From an uncultured Chitinophagaceae bacterium (lineage in GTDB: Bacteria > Bacteroidota > Bacteroidia > Chitinophagales > Chitinophagaceae): DNA of 64,000 bases. Below the pieces are notes generated by a model that did not search any database, had not been told where the DNA came from, and worked only from the letters and a program-made list of their open reading frames with translations. Location of the stretch: contig CALMED010000024.1 of the NCBI GenBank assembly GCA_937862815.1, positions 1 to 64,000 of the forward strand. Reading direction: 5' to 3'. A program made the translations under genes and the position numbers. Shown one piece after another: positions 32,586 to 43,100 of the stretch (position 1 is its first letter; the number at the start of each line of letters is the position of its first letter).

Positions 32586-33977
32586 TTACTGAAACAGGTA
32601 TTGATACAATTCTTCCACTTTGCCCATGGGGATGACTTCAATCTGGTAGGATTTACCGGGCTTTTTTGCGCCCGCCTTCTGCCCGAAGTTGTATTTACTG
32701 ATGATGATTTTTTCGAAGCCGAGTTTTTCTGCTTCGGCAATGCGTTGTTCAATGCGGTTGACAGCCCGTATCTCGCCGCTCAGTCCCACTTCGCCGGTAA
32801 AGCAGATCTGTGAATTGAGCGGTACGTCTTCGTAGCTGGAGAGCAGGGCCGATAAAACAGCCAGGTCAATGGACGGGTCTTCCACTTTGATGCCGCCGGC
32901 GATGTTTAAAAACACATCTTTCATCCCGAAATGAAAGCCGCCTCTTTTTTCCAGCACCGCCAGCAGCAGCTGCAGGCGCCGAAGATCAAAGCCGGTTACT
33001 GTGCGCTGGGGGGTGCCGTACACGCTCTGCGTGACCAGCGCCTGCACTTCGATGAGCAGGGGACGTAAACCCTCCATCGTTGCGGCGATGGCAATGCCGC
33101 TCAGCAGGTCTTCTTTCTGGGTGATGAGGAGTTCGCTGGGGTTGTTCACCGGCCGCATGCCGCTTTCGGTCATTTCATAAATGCCCAGTTCGGAGGTGGA
33201 GCCAAACCGGTTTTTCATGGTGCGCAGGATGCGGTAGGTATAATGCCGGTCGCCTTCAAACTGCAACACAGTGTCCACCATGTGTTCGAGGATCTTGGGA
33301 CCGGCAATGCTGCCGTCTTTGGTGATATGGCCAATGAGAAAGACAGGTGTTTCTGTTTCTTTGGCAAAGCGCTGCAGTTCAGCCGCGGTTTCGCGGATCT
33401 GCGAAATGCTGCCTGCCCCGCTTTCGATGTAAGGCGTATGCAGGGTCTGGATGGAATCAATGATCACCAGTTCCGGCTTCAGTTTTTTTATCTCCTGGAA
33501 GATGGTGTGCGTGCTGGTTTCGGTGAGCAGGTAAAAGTCATCGTTGCGCAGTTGCAACCGGTCGGCCCGCATCTTGATCTGCTGTTCGCTTTCTTCTCCG
33601 CTTACATATAAGGTACGAACCTGTTGCAGGTGGAGACCCAGTTGCAGGAAGAGGGTGGATTTTCCGATGCCGGGTTCGCCGGCAATCAAAACGATGCTGC
33701 CGGGTACGATGCCGCCGCCCAGTACGCGGTTGAGTTCAGCATCGCCGGTGGTAATGCGTTTTTCTTCGCTGCTGCGTACATCCTGCAACGCGATGGTCTT
33801 CATGGTTCCCGGCGCCGGCGCTTCTTTCCAGCTGGGGCGGTTGTTGTCTTTTCCGGCGCTTTCAAAACGTTCTTCCACAAAGGTGTTCCACTTGCCGCAG
33901 GCGGGACATTTACCCAGCCATTTGGCGGATTCCTGTCCGCAGTTCTGGCAAAAAAAGGCGGTCTTCGTTTTTCCCAT
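32586..33977 (-). CDS. radA: DNA repair protein RadA
   Basis: RadA is a RecA-like ATPase and helicase that extends recombination branches. The 463-residue product has an N-terminal zinc finger (C10, C13, C24, C27), the Walker A motif GEPGIGKST, Walker B in LVIIDSIQT, the RadA-specific KNRFG motif in MKNRFGSTSELG, and a C-terminal Lon-protease-like domain with GGIKVEDPSIDLAVL and FTGEVGLSGEIR. ATG 33977 is chosen as the family start. A TATCTTTA box ends 4 nt before it, so the mRNA may be leaderless. comF follows on the same strand. Confidence 0.96.
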   Translation of the reverse strand: MGKTKTAFFCQNCGQESAKWLGKCPACGKWNTFVEERFESAGKDNNRPSWKEAPAPGTMKTIALQDVRSSEEKRITTGDAELNRVLGGGIVPGSIVLIAGEPGIGKSTLFLQLGLHLQQVRTLYVSGEESEQQIKMRADRLQLRNDDFYLLTETSTHTIFQEIKKLKPELVIIDSIQTLHTPYIESGAGSISQIRETAAELQRFAKETETPVFLIGHITKDGSIAGPKILEHMVDTVLQFEGDRHYTYRILRTMKNRFGSTSELGIYEMTESGMRPVNNPSELLITQKEDLLSGIAIAATMEGLRPLLIEVQALVTQSVYGTPQRTVTGFDLRRLQLLLAVLEKRGGFHFGMKDVFLNIAGGIKVEDPSIDLAVLSALLSSYEDVPLNSQICFTGEVGLSGEIRAVNRIEQRIAEAEKLGFEKIIISKYNFGQKAGAKKPGKSYQIEVIPMGKVEELYQYLFQ

Positions 33978-34127
33978 GCGATAAAGATAAGTGGAGAAAC
34001 GACTGCAGGTTCTGTTCAATGTTTGATGAAGACTAGTTGCAGGTGTAGCTGCAATCAAAGCACCAAAAACGTGCGAAAGGAAAGCGATGCAATTGCAGGG
34101 GGATGGGAGGTGAATGGGGAAGTCCGG

Positions 34128-34188
34128 AAAAAGTAAAAGGGCTGGAATTTCTTCCAACCCTTTGTACTTACTAACCCATTAAATTCTA
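34128..34188 (-). ncRNA. Candidate small RNA B with intrinsic terminator
   Basis: On the minus strand a TTTTG (34222-34218), an 18-nt spacer and a TAATTTAG box (34199-34192) precede an RNA of about 60 nt. It carries ATGGGTTAGTAAGTAC (34179-34164) in a likely single-stranded 5' part and then a hairpin AAAGGGTTGGAA/TTCCAGCCCTTT (34163-34136) followed by a T-rich tail. The 16-nt segment is perfectly complementary to one in candidate RNA A. Opposite orientation cannot be excluded. Confidence 0.4.
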
Positions 34189-34469
34189 TTGCTAAATTAC
34201 AAATTGCCCCCAGATTTCAAAATTATTTTTGCCCGGTGTGAATAAAAATCGGGATGGACGGTGTTCCGGGAACCCGGATGGTTGCAACGAGACGAATAAA
34301 CTATAAGTAATTGATAATCAATCAATAAATTAACCATCTTGCTCTGCGTCGTTGTTACCACTTCCACAAAATGGTTATTGTAAATCAGCAGGATATGACA
34401 AATAGTCGGTTGTTCGGCAGGAATTGCAGAAAAAAAGATTTTAACAGGTTTGGTAACGAATTTGCTGTT

Positions 34470-34477
34470 TATTTTGG
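34470..34477 (+). promoter_or_regulatory. Probable promoter of the YugP-like gene
   Basis: TTTG at 34449-34452, a 17-nt spacer and TATTTTGG at 34470-34477 approximate the Bacteroidota -33/-7 pair. It supports the ATG at 34495 as the start. Confidence 0.35.
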
Positions 34478-34494
34478 CTAAAAACAGATCGTAC

Positions 34495-35187
34495 ATGACA
34501 CCCGGTATTATTTTCATTTCCCTCGTTTTCATGGGCATCGGCTTCCTGGTGCAGATGCAGCTGAAGCGTAAATTCAAAAAGTACAGCCAGGAGCCCCTGC
34601 TGAGCGGTCTCACCGGCAAACAAGTGGCCGAAAAAATGCTGATCGAAAGCGGCATTCATGATGTAAAAGTGGTTTCGGTGGAGGGCTTTTTGAGCGACCA
34701 CTACAACCCGATGAACAAGACGGTGAACCTGAGTCCGGACGTTTATAACAGCAATTCCATTGCCGCTGCCGCGGTGGCGGCGCATGAGTGCGGGCATGCG
34801 GTGCAGCATGCCACGGCCTACCAGTGGCTGATGCTGCGTTCCCGGCTGGTTCCCATCGTGCAGGTGAGTACCACCCTCTCACAGTGGGTGTTGGCAATTG
34901 GGGTGGGTATTCTCGGCTTTGGCGGCGGAAGTCCCACGGTATTACTTATTGGAATAATGTTGTTTGCCACCTCAACCCTGTTCTCTGTCATCACCCTGCC
35001 GGTGGAGTTTGATGCCAGCAACCGCGCCCTGGCCTGGCTCAACCATACGAATGTCACCAATGGGCAGGAATACCCAGGCGCCAAAGATGCCCTCAAGTGG
35101 GCGGCAGCTACATATGTGGTGGCAGCACTGGCCTCCATAGCCATGCTGGTGCAGTATATTTTGATTTATTTAAGCCGGCGTGATTAA
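34495..35187 (+). CDS. YugP-type neutral zinc metallopeptidase, membrane anchored
   Basis: The 230-residue membrane protein has an N-terminal hydrophobic segment (about residues 4-22), then KVVSVEGFLSDHYNPMNKTVNLS, the zinc motif HECGH with H97 and H101, and three further hydrophobic segments at about residues 118-150 and 205-225. This is the plan of YugP (zinc_peptidase-like) proteins, whose substrates are unknown. The longer open frame upstream is not used because the start would precede the promoter. A terminator follows at 35239. Confidence 0.88.
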   Translation: MTPGIIFISLVFMGIGFLVQMQLKRKFKKYSQEPLLSGLTGKQVAEKMLIESGIHDVKVVSVEGFLSDHYNPMNKTVNLSPDVYNSNSIAAAAVAAHECGHAVQHATAYQWLMLRSRLVPIVQVSTTLSQWVLAIGVGILGFGGGSPTVLLIGIMLFATSTLFSVITLPVEFDASNRALAWLNHTNVTNGQEYPGAKDALKWAAATYVVAALASIAMLVQYILIYLSRRD

Positions 35188-35238
35188 ATACAGGCAGCGC
35201 AACGCAAGGAATAGATATATTAAAAAAAATTATATCTG

Positions 35239-35280
35239 AAAAGGTTAAGGTGTTTGCAGCATCTTGACCTTTTTTTTTGT
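35239..35280 (+). terminator. Intrinsic terminator after the YugP-like gene
   Basis: AAAAGGTTAAG (35239-35249) pairs with CTTGACCTTTT (35263-35273) with one G-T type mismatch and a 13-nt loop. The run of T continues to 35278. It ends 80 bp before the susC start. Confidence 0.8.
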
Positions 35281-35358
35281 CATTTTACCGCGGGTTGAAG
35301 TTGGTTTATAACATTTCCTTAACTTCATCCGCTTTTTATCACCAAAACAACATGATTT

Positions 35359-38355
35359 ATGAGGAAATCTGCACTTCTCTTTCTGGGCATGCTGCTGGCC
35401 TTTGTACAGGTGGCAGTGGCCCAAACCGTGGTTACGGGAAAAATCACTTCCCGCCAGACGGGTACACCGCTTTCCGGTGCCACCATCCAGGTGAAAGGCA
35501 CCAACACCACTGCGGTGGCCAACGACAATGGTGACTTCTCCATTGCGGTACCTGCCGGCCGTAACACGCTGGTTATCTCGTATGCCGGTTATACGGCTAA
35601 AGAGGTATCCCTCTCCAATGCATCCAGCATCCAGCTGGACGAACTGAATGCCGATATGGCCGAAGTAGTGGTTACCGGTTACCGCGCTGCCCAAAAGAAG
35701 AGCTTTGCCGGATCTGCCGGAACGGTGAAAGGCGCTGAAATTGCCGCCGTTCCCATCGCTTCCTTCGACCAGGCTCTGCAGGGACGGACCCCGGGTCTGA
35801 TTCTGAAAGCGAGCTCCGGTCAGCCCGGCGCCAGCGGCAGTGCCATCATCCGCGGCCGTGGTTCGATCAATGGTTCTACCGAGCCCATCTATATTGTGGA
35901 TGGTGTGCAGATTGCCGCTGCTGATTTTAGCCAGCTCAACCCCAACGATATTGAGAACGTTTCGGTATTGAAAGATGCCGTAGCCACCTCCCTCTATGGC
36001 TCCCGCGGTGGTAACGGTGTAATTGTGGTAACCACCAAGCGTGGTGCCTCCGGCAAACCCCGCCTCGAAGTGGATGTGTACACCGGCTGGTCGCGGCTGC
36101 CCGATTTCAACGGCATCAACCTCATGACCACCGATGAAAAAATTGACTATGAACTCCGTCGTGGCGGTACGTCCCTCGAATTTTATTCACAAAGTGAAAT
36201 AGACTCCCTCCGTCGTATCAAGACCAACTGGTTTGATGAAATCACCCGCACCGGCCGCACATACAGTGTAAATGCCAGTGCCGCAGGTGGCAGTGAAAAA
36301 ACAAAGTACTTCGCTTCCGTGAACTATTTCACCCAGGAAGGTACGGTGCGCAACACCGGCTTTGACCGTATCACCGGCCGTTTCAACCTCACCCAGGAAG
36401 CCGGTAATTTCACCTTTGGCCTCAACACCACCGGTACGGTTTCTAACTTCCAGAATACATCGGAAGCCAACACCGGTATCGGAACGCCCCTCAATGCCGG
36501 CTTGTGGACCAACCCCTACGAACAGCCCTTTGTTCCCGGCCGTTACAATGCAGCCGGTAACTTTGTTCGCGGTGGAACTACACTCACACGTCCCCGCATC
36601 GCGGAGTCATTCCAGCCCATCCCCACTACGGATCTTTTCTGGAACACCAACAACAGCGTGGATCTGCGTACGGTAGTGAGCGGCAACGCCGAATACAAAA
36701 TTCCCTTCGTAAAAGGACTCAGCGTACGCACCGTATACGGTATTGATTACCGCCAATACGATGCCGAGCGGTTTGTAGACCGCCGCACCTATGCGGGTGG
36801 CTTCAACCCGCGCCCCACATCCGGTCAGTTTGCCAGCTTCCGCACCAGTTCCTTCAACCGGAATTTCTTTAAAAGCCAGCGGGTTACCAGCACCAGTTCC
36901 ATCAACTACGTAAAGAATGTAGGTGATCACAGTTTTGATGCCGGTGCTTACTACGAAACCGTAGATCTGAAAAACAGCGATTACGGCCGTACCGTTTTCC
37001 TCCTGGAAACGCCCTTACAGAATGAAGCCGGCGCCACCATCAATGCCGACCTGATTCCCCGCATCACCGCTGGTGGTGTGGAGGCTGCGCTGCAGTCCTA
37101 TTTTGGTTTGTTTAACTACGGGTATAAAAACCGGTACTTCTTTACGGCCAACATCCGTCGTGATGGTTCTTCCCGCTTCGGTGCCGACAAGCGCTTTGCC
37201 ACTTTTGGTGGTGTGGGTGCTGCCTGGATAATCAGCGATGAAAGCTTCTTGAGCAGTACTTCCGGCTGGCTGAGCCTGTTGAAATTTAAAGCGAGCTACG
37301 GTACCGTAGGTAACCAGGAAGGCATCGGAGCCTACGAAGCACAGGGTACGGTAGGTGGCCGCCTCTACAATGCCGGCCAGGGTTCCATTGTAACCGTTCT
37401 GGAGAACCGCGATCTGCAGTGGGAAGAGCGGAAGAAATTCAACACCGGTTTTGACTACGGTTTCTTCAATAACCGCCTCACCGGTACGCTCGAATATTAC
37501 AACGAAAACACCGACAATCTGTTCCTTCCCACCGAACTGTCGCGTACCACCGGTTTCAATACGCTTACCACCAACATTGGTGCGGTGCGTAACAGTGGTG
37601 TGGAATTCAGTGCGAACTACGACATCATCCGCAAGCGCGACCTGCGGGTAGGTGTGAACGCTAACATTACTTACAATAAAAACCAGGTAACCAAGCTGAC
37701 CGATCGGGATACCATCGTATCGGGTATTGTAGCCCGCATTGTGGGCAAGCCCATCCAGTCGCTCTTCCTGGTGGAGTATGCCGGCGTAAACCCTGCCAAT
37801 GGCAACGCTCTGTACCGCAAACTCGATGGTACTACTACCGAGACTTACAACATCAACGACCGCACCATTGTGGGGAACTCTGATCCGGTGTTCTTCGGTG
37901 GCTTCGGGATGGATGTTGCCTACAAAGGCCTCGCGTTCAATGCCCAATTCAGCTACTTCGGTGGACAAAGTGCTTATAATAATGAGCGGAACAACATTGA
38001 GAATCCCGATTATTATTTCGACAACATGAACGCGGCACTGCTTAACGAGTGGCAGAAACCCGGTGATATCACCAACATTCCCCGCCCAGGTAATGCCTTC
38101 GTGGCCAACACTACACGTTTTGTGGAAGACAACTCCTTCATCCGCCTGCGGGCCGTAACGTTGTCGTACACCATGCCGGCTGCTGTAATGCAGAAAGCGA
38201 AAATGCGCAGTATGACGTTCTACCTCTCGGGTACCAACCTGCTCACATTCACCAAGTTTGTGGGTCGAGATCCTGAGTTTGCGTCTGCATCACTTACTGG
38301 TGCCCAATATCCGGCCCTTCGCACGGTGCAGGCGGGTCTGCGTCTCGGTTTCTGA
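35359..38355 (+). CDS. SusC/RagA family TonB-linked outer-membrane protein
   Basis: This 998-residue receptor imports a ligand, usually a glycan or peptide, together with its SusD partner. A signal peptide ending VAVAQ is followed by a CarboxypepD_reg-like domain (about residues 23-100), the TonB-box region AEVVVTGYRAAQKK, a plug domain (FDQALQGRTPG, GSINGSTEPIYIVDGVQ, SLYGSRGGNGVIVVTT), and a long 22-strand barrel ending in the terminal Phe of RTVQAGLRLGF. The susD gene follows after about 65 bp. No glycoside hydrolase, sulfatase or sensor lies next to them, so the substrate cannot be inferred. Confidence 0.96.
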   Translation: MRKSALLFLGMLLAFVQVAVAQTVVTGKITSRQTGTPLSGATIQVKGTNTTAVANDNGDFSIAVPAGRNTLVISYAGYTAKEVSLSNASSIQLDELNADMAEVVVTGYRAAQKKSFAGSAGTVKGAEIAAVPIASFDQALQGRTPGLILKASSGQPGASGSAIIRGRGSINGSTEPIYIVDGVQIAAADFSQLNPNDIENVSVLKDAVATSLYGSRGGNGVIVVTTKRGASGKPRLEVDVYTGWSRLPDFNGINLMTTDEKIDYELRRGGTSLEFYSQSEIDSLRRIKTNWFDEITRTGRTYSVNASAAGGSEKTKYFASVNYFTQEGTVRNTGFDRITGRFNLTQEAGNFTFGLNTTGTVSNFQNTSEANTGIGTPLNAGLWTNPYEQPFVPGRYNAAGNFVRGGTTLTRPRIAESFQPIPTTDLFWNTNNSVDLRTVVSGNAEYKIPFVKGLSVRTVYGIDYRQYDAERFVDRRTYAGGFNPRPTSGQFASFRTSSFNRNFFKSQRVTSTSSINYVKNVGDHSFDAGAYYETVDLKNSDYGRTVFLLETPLQNEAGATINADLIPRITAGGVEAALQSYFGLFNYGYKNRYFFTANIRRDGSSRFGADKRFATFGGVGAAWIISDESFLSSTSGWLSLLKFKASYGTVGNQEGIGAYEAQGTVGGRLYNAGQGSIVTVLENRDLQWEERKKFNTGFDYGFFNNRLTGTLEYYNENTDNLFLPTELSRTTGFNTLTTNIGAVRNSGVEFSANYDIIRKRDLRVGVNANITYNKNQVTKLTDRDTIVSGIVARIVGKPIQSLFLVEYAGVNPANGNALYRKLDGTTTETYNINDRTIVGNSDPVFFGGFGMDVAYKGLAFNAQFSYFGGQSAYNNERNNIENPDYYFDNMNAALLNEWQKPGDITNIPRPGNAFVANTTRFVEDNSFIRLRAVTLSYTMPAAVMQKAKMRSMTFYLSGTNLLTFTKFVGRDPEFASASLTGAQYPALRTVQAGLRLGF

Positions 38356-38420
38356 TGCATCAACAAGAAATTATCTATCCCGGGGCCAGCTGAACAGCCG
38401 GTCCTGAAACAGAAAAAAGA

Positions 38421-39911
38421 ATGAATATGACACTGAAAATAAAGCAATACGGACTACTTGCAGTGCTGGGCCTTTCCCTGGCGCTGACGTCCTGCAAAAA
38501 GAACCTGGAACTCCAGAATGAGTTCGGACTTACGCCCACCAATGCGTTTACCGATCTTGCTTCCTACTCCCGTCAGCTTTCCGGTGTATACGGAACATTT
38601 GCCGGTTTTGAATATTACAATGGTTATACAATGGTTACCGACGTGCTGGCGGATGACTGTTATGAGACCATCGAATCGCTGGTGAATTTCAACCAGGTAC
38701 ACAACTGGCTGTACGATGCCTCCGACCGCCAGCGTACTTTCTTCACCAGTATGTGGCGCGTGCCCTACAACGTGGTGCTGCAATCCAACTACATCATCAA
38801 TGGCATTGATGCCGTGAAAAGTGAAAACGAACGTTTTTACAACCGCATCCTGGGCCAGGCTCTTGCCGCCCGTGCCATTGCCCACTTTGATGTGCTGAAG
38901 GCTTACTCGGATAACCTTGACCGGACCAGCACCAGCCCCGGCATTCCGTATAAAACCGACACCCGCATCACCTATCCCGCCCGCTTGCCGGTACGCGAAG
39001 TGTACGACAGCATTTATTCCGACCTGAACAGGGCCATCACCCTGCTGGGCAATGTGGATGTGGCCATCAATTCCGGTTCCAACCGCGGTTTCCTGGACAT
39101 CTGGGGTGCCCGTGCGGCCCTGGCCAAAGTGGCCCTGTATGCCAAGGATTACGCCACAGCCATCCAGCAGTCCTCCCTGGTCATTGCGCAGTTCCCCCTG
39201 GCTACCCGCTCCAATTTCCCCGGCATCTGGAACGATTCACGCTCCGATGAAGTGATCTGGGCGATCCAGAACAACAGTGGTGATCCCGGTAGTCCCTTCC
39301 CCAGTGCTGAACTCATGAGTTTCCGCGCCAACCGCAACACATTTGGCGTATTACCTGCGTTTATCAGTACTTACGATACCTCCGGTTTTGCCGGCACCGG
39401 CATCGGACGCGATATCCGCTTCACCAGCTACTACTTCCTCCGCAACGCCGTGGGAGGTGCCAACAACTGGGGCATCAGCAAGTTCCGTGGAAAGGGTACT
39501 TCTTCCGACAACCTGGTTAACTTCAAAGTGTTCCGCGTGTCTGAAATGTATCTCATCCGGGCAGAGGCATATGCATTGTCCAGCCCGGCCAACCCCACGG
39601 CTGCCAACGCCGACCTGAGTGCGCTGAAAACCGCCCGTATTGACGGTTATACGCATACGGCACTGACTGGTGCGGCTCTTGTGAGTGAAATCGCCGCCGA
39701 GCGTCGGCGCGAATTGTCGTTCGAAGGTCACCGCTGGTTTGATCTCAAGCGCACCACCCGCGTGGTAAACCGCCCGCTTACCGGTACTGGTAATCCCAAT
39801 CCCGGTGTACAGAGCAATCTTCCCTCCAGCAGCCACCGCTGGGTATGGCCCATTCCCGAAGTGGAAATGCGTGCCAATCCGCAGATGCAACAGAACAGCG
39901 GTTATCTGTAA
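38421..39911 (+). CDS. SusD/RagB family nutrient-binding lipoprotein
   Basis: This 496-residue surface lipoprotein caps the SusC barrel. The lipobox is SLALTSC. The TPR-like SusD fold is recognised from the start NAFTDLASYSRQLSGVYGTF, the AARAIAHFDVLKAYSDN helix pair, the YLIRAEAYAL motif and the C-terminal IAAERRRELSFEGHRWFDLKR signature, followed by HRWVWPIPEVEMRANPQM. It is shorter than many SusD proteins (about 500-600). It is followed by a strong terminator, so susC-susD forms a two-gene unit. Confidence 0.96.
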   Translation: MNMTLKIKQYGLLAVLGLSLALTSCKKNLELQNEFGLTPTNAFTDLASYSRQLSGVYGTFAGFEYYNGYTMVTDVLADDCYETIESLVNFNQVHNWLYDASDRQRTFFTSMWRVPYNVVLQSNYIINGIDAVKSENERFYNRILGQALAARAIAHFDVLKAYSDNLDRTSTSPGIPYKTDTRITYPARLPVREVYDSIYSDLNRAITLLGNVDVAINSGSNRGFLDIWGARAALAKVALYAKDYATAIQQSSLVIAQFPLATRSNFPGIWNDSRSDEVIWAIQNNSGDPGSPFPSAELMSFRANRNTFGVLPAFISTYDTSGFAGTGIGRDIRFTSYYFLRNAVGGANNWGISKFRGKGTSSDNLVNFKVFRVSEMYLIRAEAYALSSPANPTAANADLSALKTARIDGYTHTALTGAALVSEIAAERRRELSFEGHRWFDLKRTTRVVNRPLTGTGNPNPGVQSNLPSSSHRWVWPIPEVEMRANPQMQQNSGYL

Positions 39912-39937
39912 CCCGTTTCATCTCCTGCAATACAATG

Positions 39938-39966
39938 CCCCCGGCCAACGCCGGGGGTATTTTTTT
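39938..39966 (+). terminator. Intrinsic terminator after susD
   Basis: CCCCCGGC (39938-39945) pairs perfectly with GCCGGGGG (39950-39957) around a CAAC loop, followed by TATTTTTTT. It closes the SusCD unit before icmF. Confidence 0.9.
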
Positions 39967-40073
39967 ACCGGTGTTTTTACGGGCTGTAAAGTGCCTGTCA
40001 TTCTTACATGAATGTCATTGGACGAGGTTTTCTCTCAATATACTAACATGTATTAGCTTAAGGCACGAAGTGT

Positions 40074-40081
40074 TACTTTTG
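40074..40081 (+). promoter_or_regulatory. -7 promoter box of icmF
   Basis: TACTTTTG is an exact TAnnTTTG match ending 19 bp before the icmF ATG. The region after the susD terminator is too short for a cobalamin riboswitch. Confidence 0.45.
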
Positions 40082-40100
40082 TGATCCGGAGATATAAAGT

Positions 40101-43100
40101 ATGAAGGATCAGATGAACCAGGTACGCATCGTCACCGCCGCCAGCCTCTTCGATGGGCATGATGCCGCCATCAATATCATGCGCCGCATCCTGCAGAGCA
40201 AGGGCGCCGAGATCATTCACCTGGGTCACAACCGCAGTGTAAAGGAAATCGTGGAAGCCGCCATCGAGGAAGATGCCCATGGTATTGCCATTACCAGCTA
40301 CCAGGGCGGCCATGTGGAGTTTTTTAAATACATGAAAGACCTGCTGGAAGAAAACGGCTGCGGCCATATCCGCATCTTCGGCGGCGGCGGCGGCACCATC
40401 CTGCCCGAAGAGATTGCGGAACTGCACGCCTACGGCATCACCCGCATTTACAGTCCCGACGATGGCCGCCAGATGGGCCTCGAAGGCATGATTGAAAATG
40501 TGATTGAGAAAAGTCGCCCCCCCGGAGGGGGAGGAGATTGGAGTCAGTCTGATTACTGGCAGGCTCATGAAAAATGGAATGGAAAGCTGCCCCTCGATGA
40601 AAAGAAGGATATCCGGAGAATTGCCCGGGCCATCACGCTGGCAGAAAACCGAATGGAAGGGAATGTGCCGGGATTTGAACAGGCTACCCCCTCCGGGGGA
40701 GGTTTGGAAGGGGCCCCTATACTCGGCATCACCGGCACCGGCGGGGCCGGTAAGTCATCGGTCACCGACGAAATTGTACGTCGCTTCCTGCACAACTTCA
40801 CCGACAAGACCCTTGCGGTGATCTCCGTGGACCCCAGCAAGAAGAAAACAGGCGGCGCCCTGCTGGGCGACCGCATCCGCATGAACGCCATCGCCCATCC
40901 GCGTGCCTTCATGCGCAGCCTGGCCACCCGCGACGACAATACCGCCCTCAGCGGCGCTGTACAGGATGCACTGGATGTATGCCGGGCTGCAGGGTTCGAC
41001 CTCATCATCCTGGAAAGTGCCGGCGTGGGACAAAGCGATGCGTCCATTCTTTCCTACTGCGATGTAAGCATGTATGTAATGACGCCCGAATACGGCGCTG
41101 CCTCCCAGCTGGAAAAAATAAATATGCTGGACTATGCCGATGTCGTATGCCTGAATAAATTCGACAAGGCTGGTGCGTTGGATGCGCTTAATGACGTACG
41201 GAAGCAATACAAGCGCAACCACAGCCTCTGGACCGCCAAAGACAATGAACTGCCCATCGTGGGTACCATGGCCAGCAAGTTCAACGACGAAGGAGTGAAT
41301 CATCTCTTTGAATTACTTCTCAAAACCATCGAAAAGAAAAAGGGGATACGCTTCGGCACTTACCAATTCGCTGAAACGGCCAAGGTAACCCAGGCCATCA
41401 TCCCCTCCAGCCGCACCCGCTACCTCAGCGAGATTGCAGAGAACAACCGCAGTTATGACCAGCTGGTGAAAGAACAAAGCGGTTTCGCTTCCAAACTCTA
41501 CCAGTTACACGGCGTGAAGGAAACGCTCATGGCTGCCGGTGCACCACCCGCGGCACTGGCGGCCATTGAACAGCAGATTCAGTTTTATACCGATCAGTTA
41601 ACGCCTGTTGCCCGCAAGCTCATCAGCAACTGGCCCAACAAAGTGGAAGCCTATCAGAAAGATTATTACGAATACACGGTGCGTGACAAGGTGATCCGGC
41701 AGCCCATGTTCACCGAAAGCCTTTCGGGCACCCGCATTCCCAAAGTGGTGCTGCCCAAATACAAAGACTGGGGCGATCTGCTCCGCTGGCAGGGCCAGGA
41801 AAACGTACCCGGGCATTTCCCCTTCACCGCCGGTGTATTTCCGCTGAAGCGGGAAGGCGAAGATCCCACCCGCATGTTTGCCGGGGAAGGTGGTCCCGAA
41901 CGTACCAATAAGCGTTTTCATTACGTGTCGATGGGACAACCGGCCCAGCGCCTGTCCACCGCGTTTGACAGTGTAACACTGTATGGCGAGGATCCCGATT
42001 ACCGCCCGGATATCTACGGTAAAATTGGTAACAGCGGCGTAAGCATCGCCACCGTGGATGATGCCAAGAAACTGTACAGCGGCTTTGATCTCTGCAGTCC
42101 AAGTACGTCTGTATCCATGACCATCAACGGTCCGGCGCCCATCATCCTGGCCTTCTTCATGAATGCCGCCATTGACCAGCAGTGCGAAAAATGGATTGCC
42201 GCCAACGGCCGGCAGGACCTGGTGGAAGCAGCGCTGCAACGCAAATATCCCGATGGCAAGTGTCCGGCATACAACAATACCTCCTTCCCCGGAACCCTTC
42301 CGGAAGGAAACAACGGTTTAGGCTTGCAGCTGCTTGGACTCAGCGGTGATGAAGTGCTTCCCGCCGATGCGTATGAGCAGTGCAGACAAACTGCTTTGCA
42401 GCAGGTGCGGGGTACCGTGCAGGCCGATATTCTCAAAGAGGATCAGGCGCAGAATACCTGCATTTTCAGCACCGAGTTTGCGCTGAAGCTGATGGGCGAT
42501 GTACAGCAATATTTTATCCAGGAGAAGGTGCGGAATTTCTACAGTGTGAGCATCAGCGGGTATCATATTGCCGAAGCCGGCGCCAACCCCATCACGCAAC
42601 TGGCTTTTACCCTGGCTAACGGGTTCACCTTTGTGGAGTATTATCTCAGCCGGGGCATGCACATTGATGATTTTGCGCCCAACCTGTCGTTCTTCTTCAG
42701 CAATGGGATGGATCCGGAGTATAGCGTCATCGGTCGCGTGGCCCGCCGTATCTGGGCGAAAGCGATGAAGTACAAATACAAGGCCAACAAGCGCAGCCAG
42801 ATGCTGAAATATCATATTCAGACGTCGGGCCGTTCGCTGCATGCACAGGAAATTGATTTCAACGATATCCGCACTACGCTGCAGGCACTGTATGCGATTT
42901 ATGATAACTGTAATTCGCTGCACACCAATGCCTACGACGAAGCTATTACCACGCCCACCGAAGAGAGCGTGCGGCGGGCCATGGCCATCCAGCTCATCAT
43001 TAACCGGGAGTTGGGATCCGCCAAAACGGAGAACTTCATCCAGGGAAGTTTCATCATTGAGGAACTGACCGACCTGGTGGAGGAAGCCGTGCTCACCGAG

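Larger units (their letters stand above)
33978..34494. other. 517-bp intergenic region between radA and the YugP-like gene
   Basis: This gap separates divergent radA and the YugP-like gene. It contains the candidate small RNA B (34128-34188) and a probable promoter for the YugP-like gene. The segment 33990-34120 and the AT-rich segment 34230-34440 show no convincing gene or known RNA family. Confidence 0.55.

Noticed and set aside
39912-40100. Cobalamin riboswitch before icmF
   Set aside because: After the susD terminator only about 130 bp remain and no conserved B12-box-like segment was seen.
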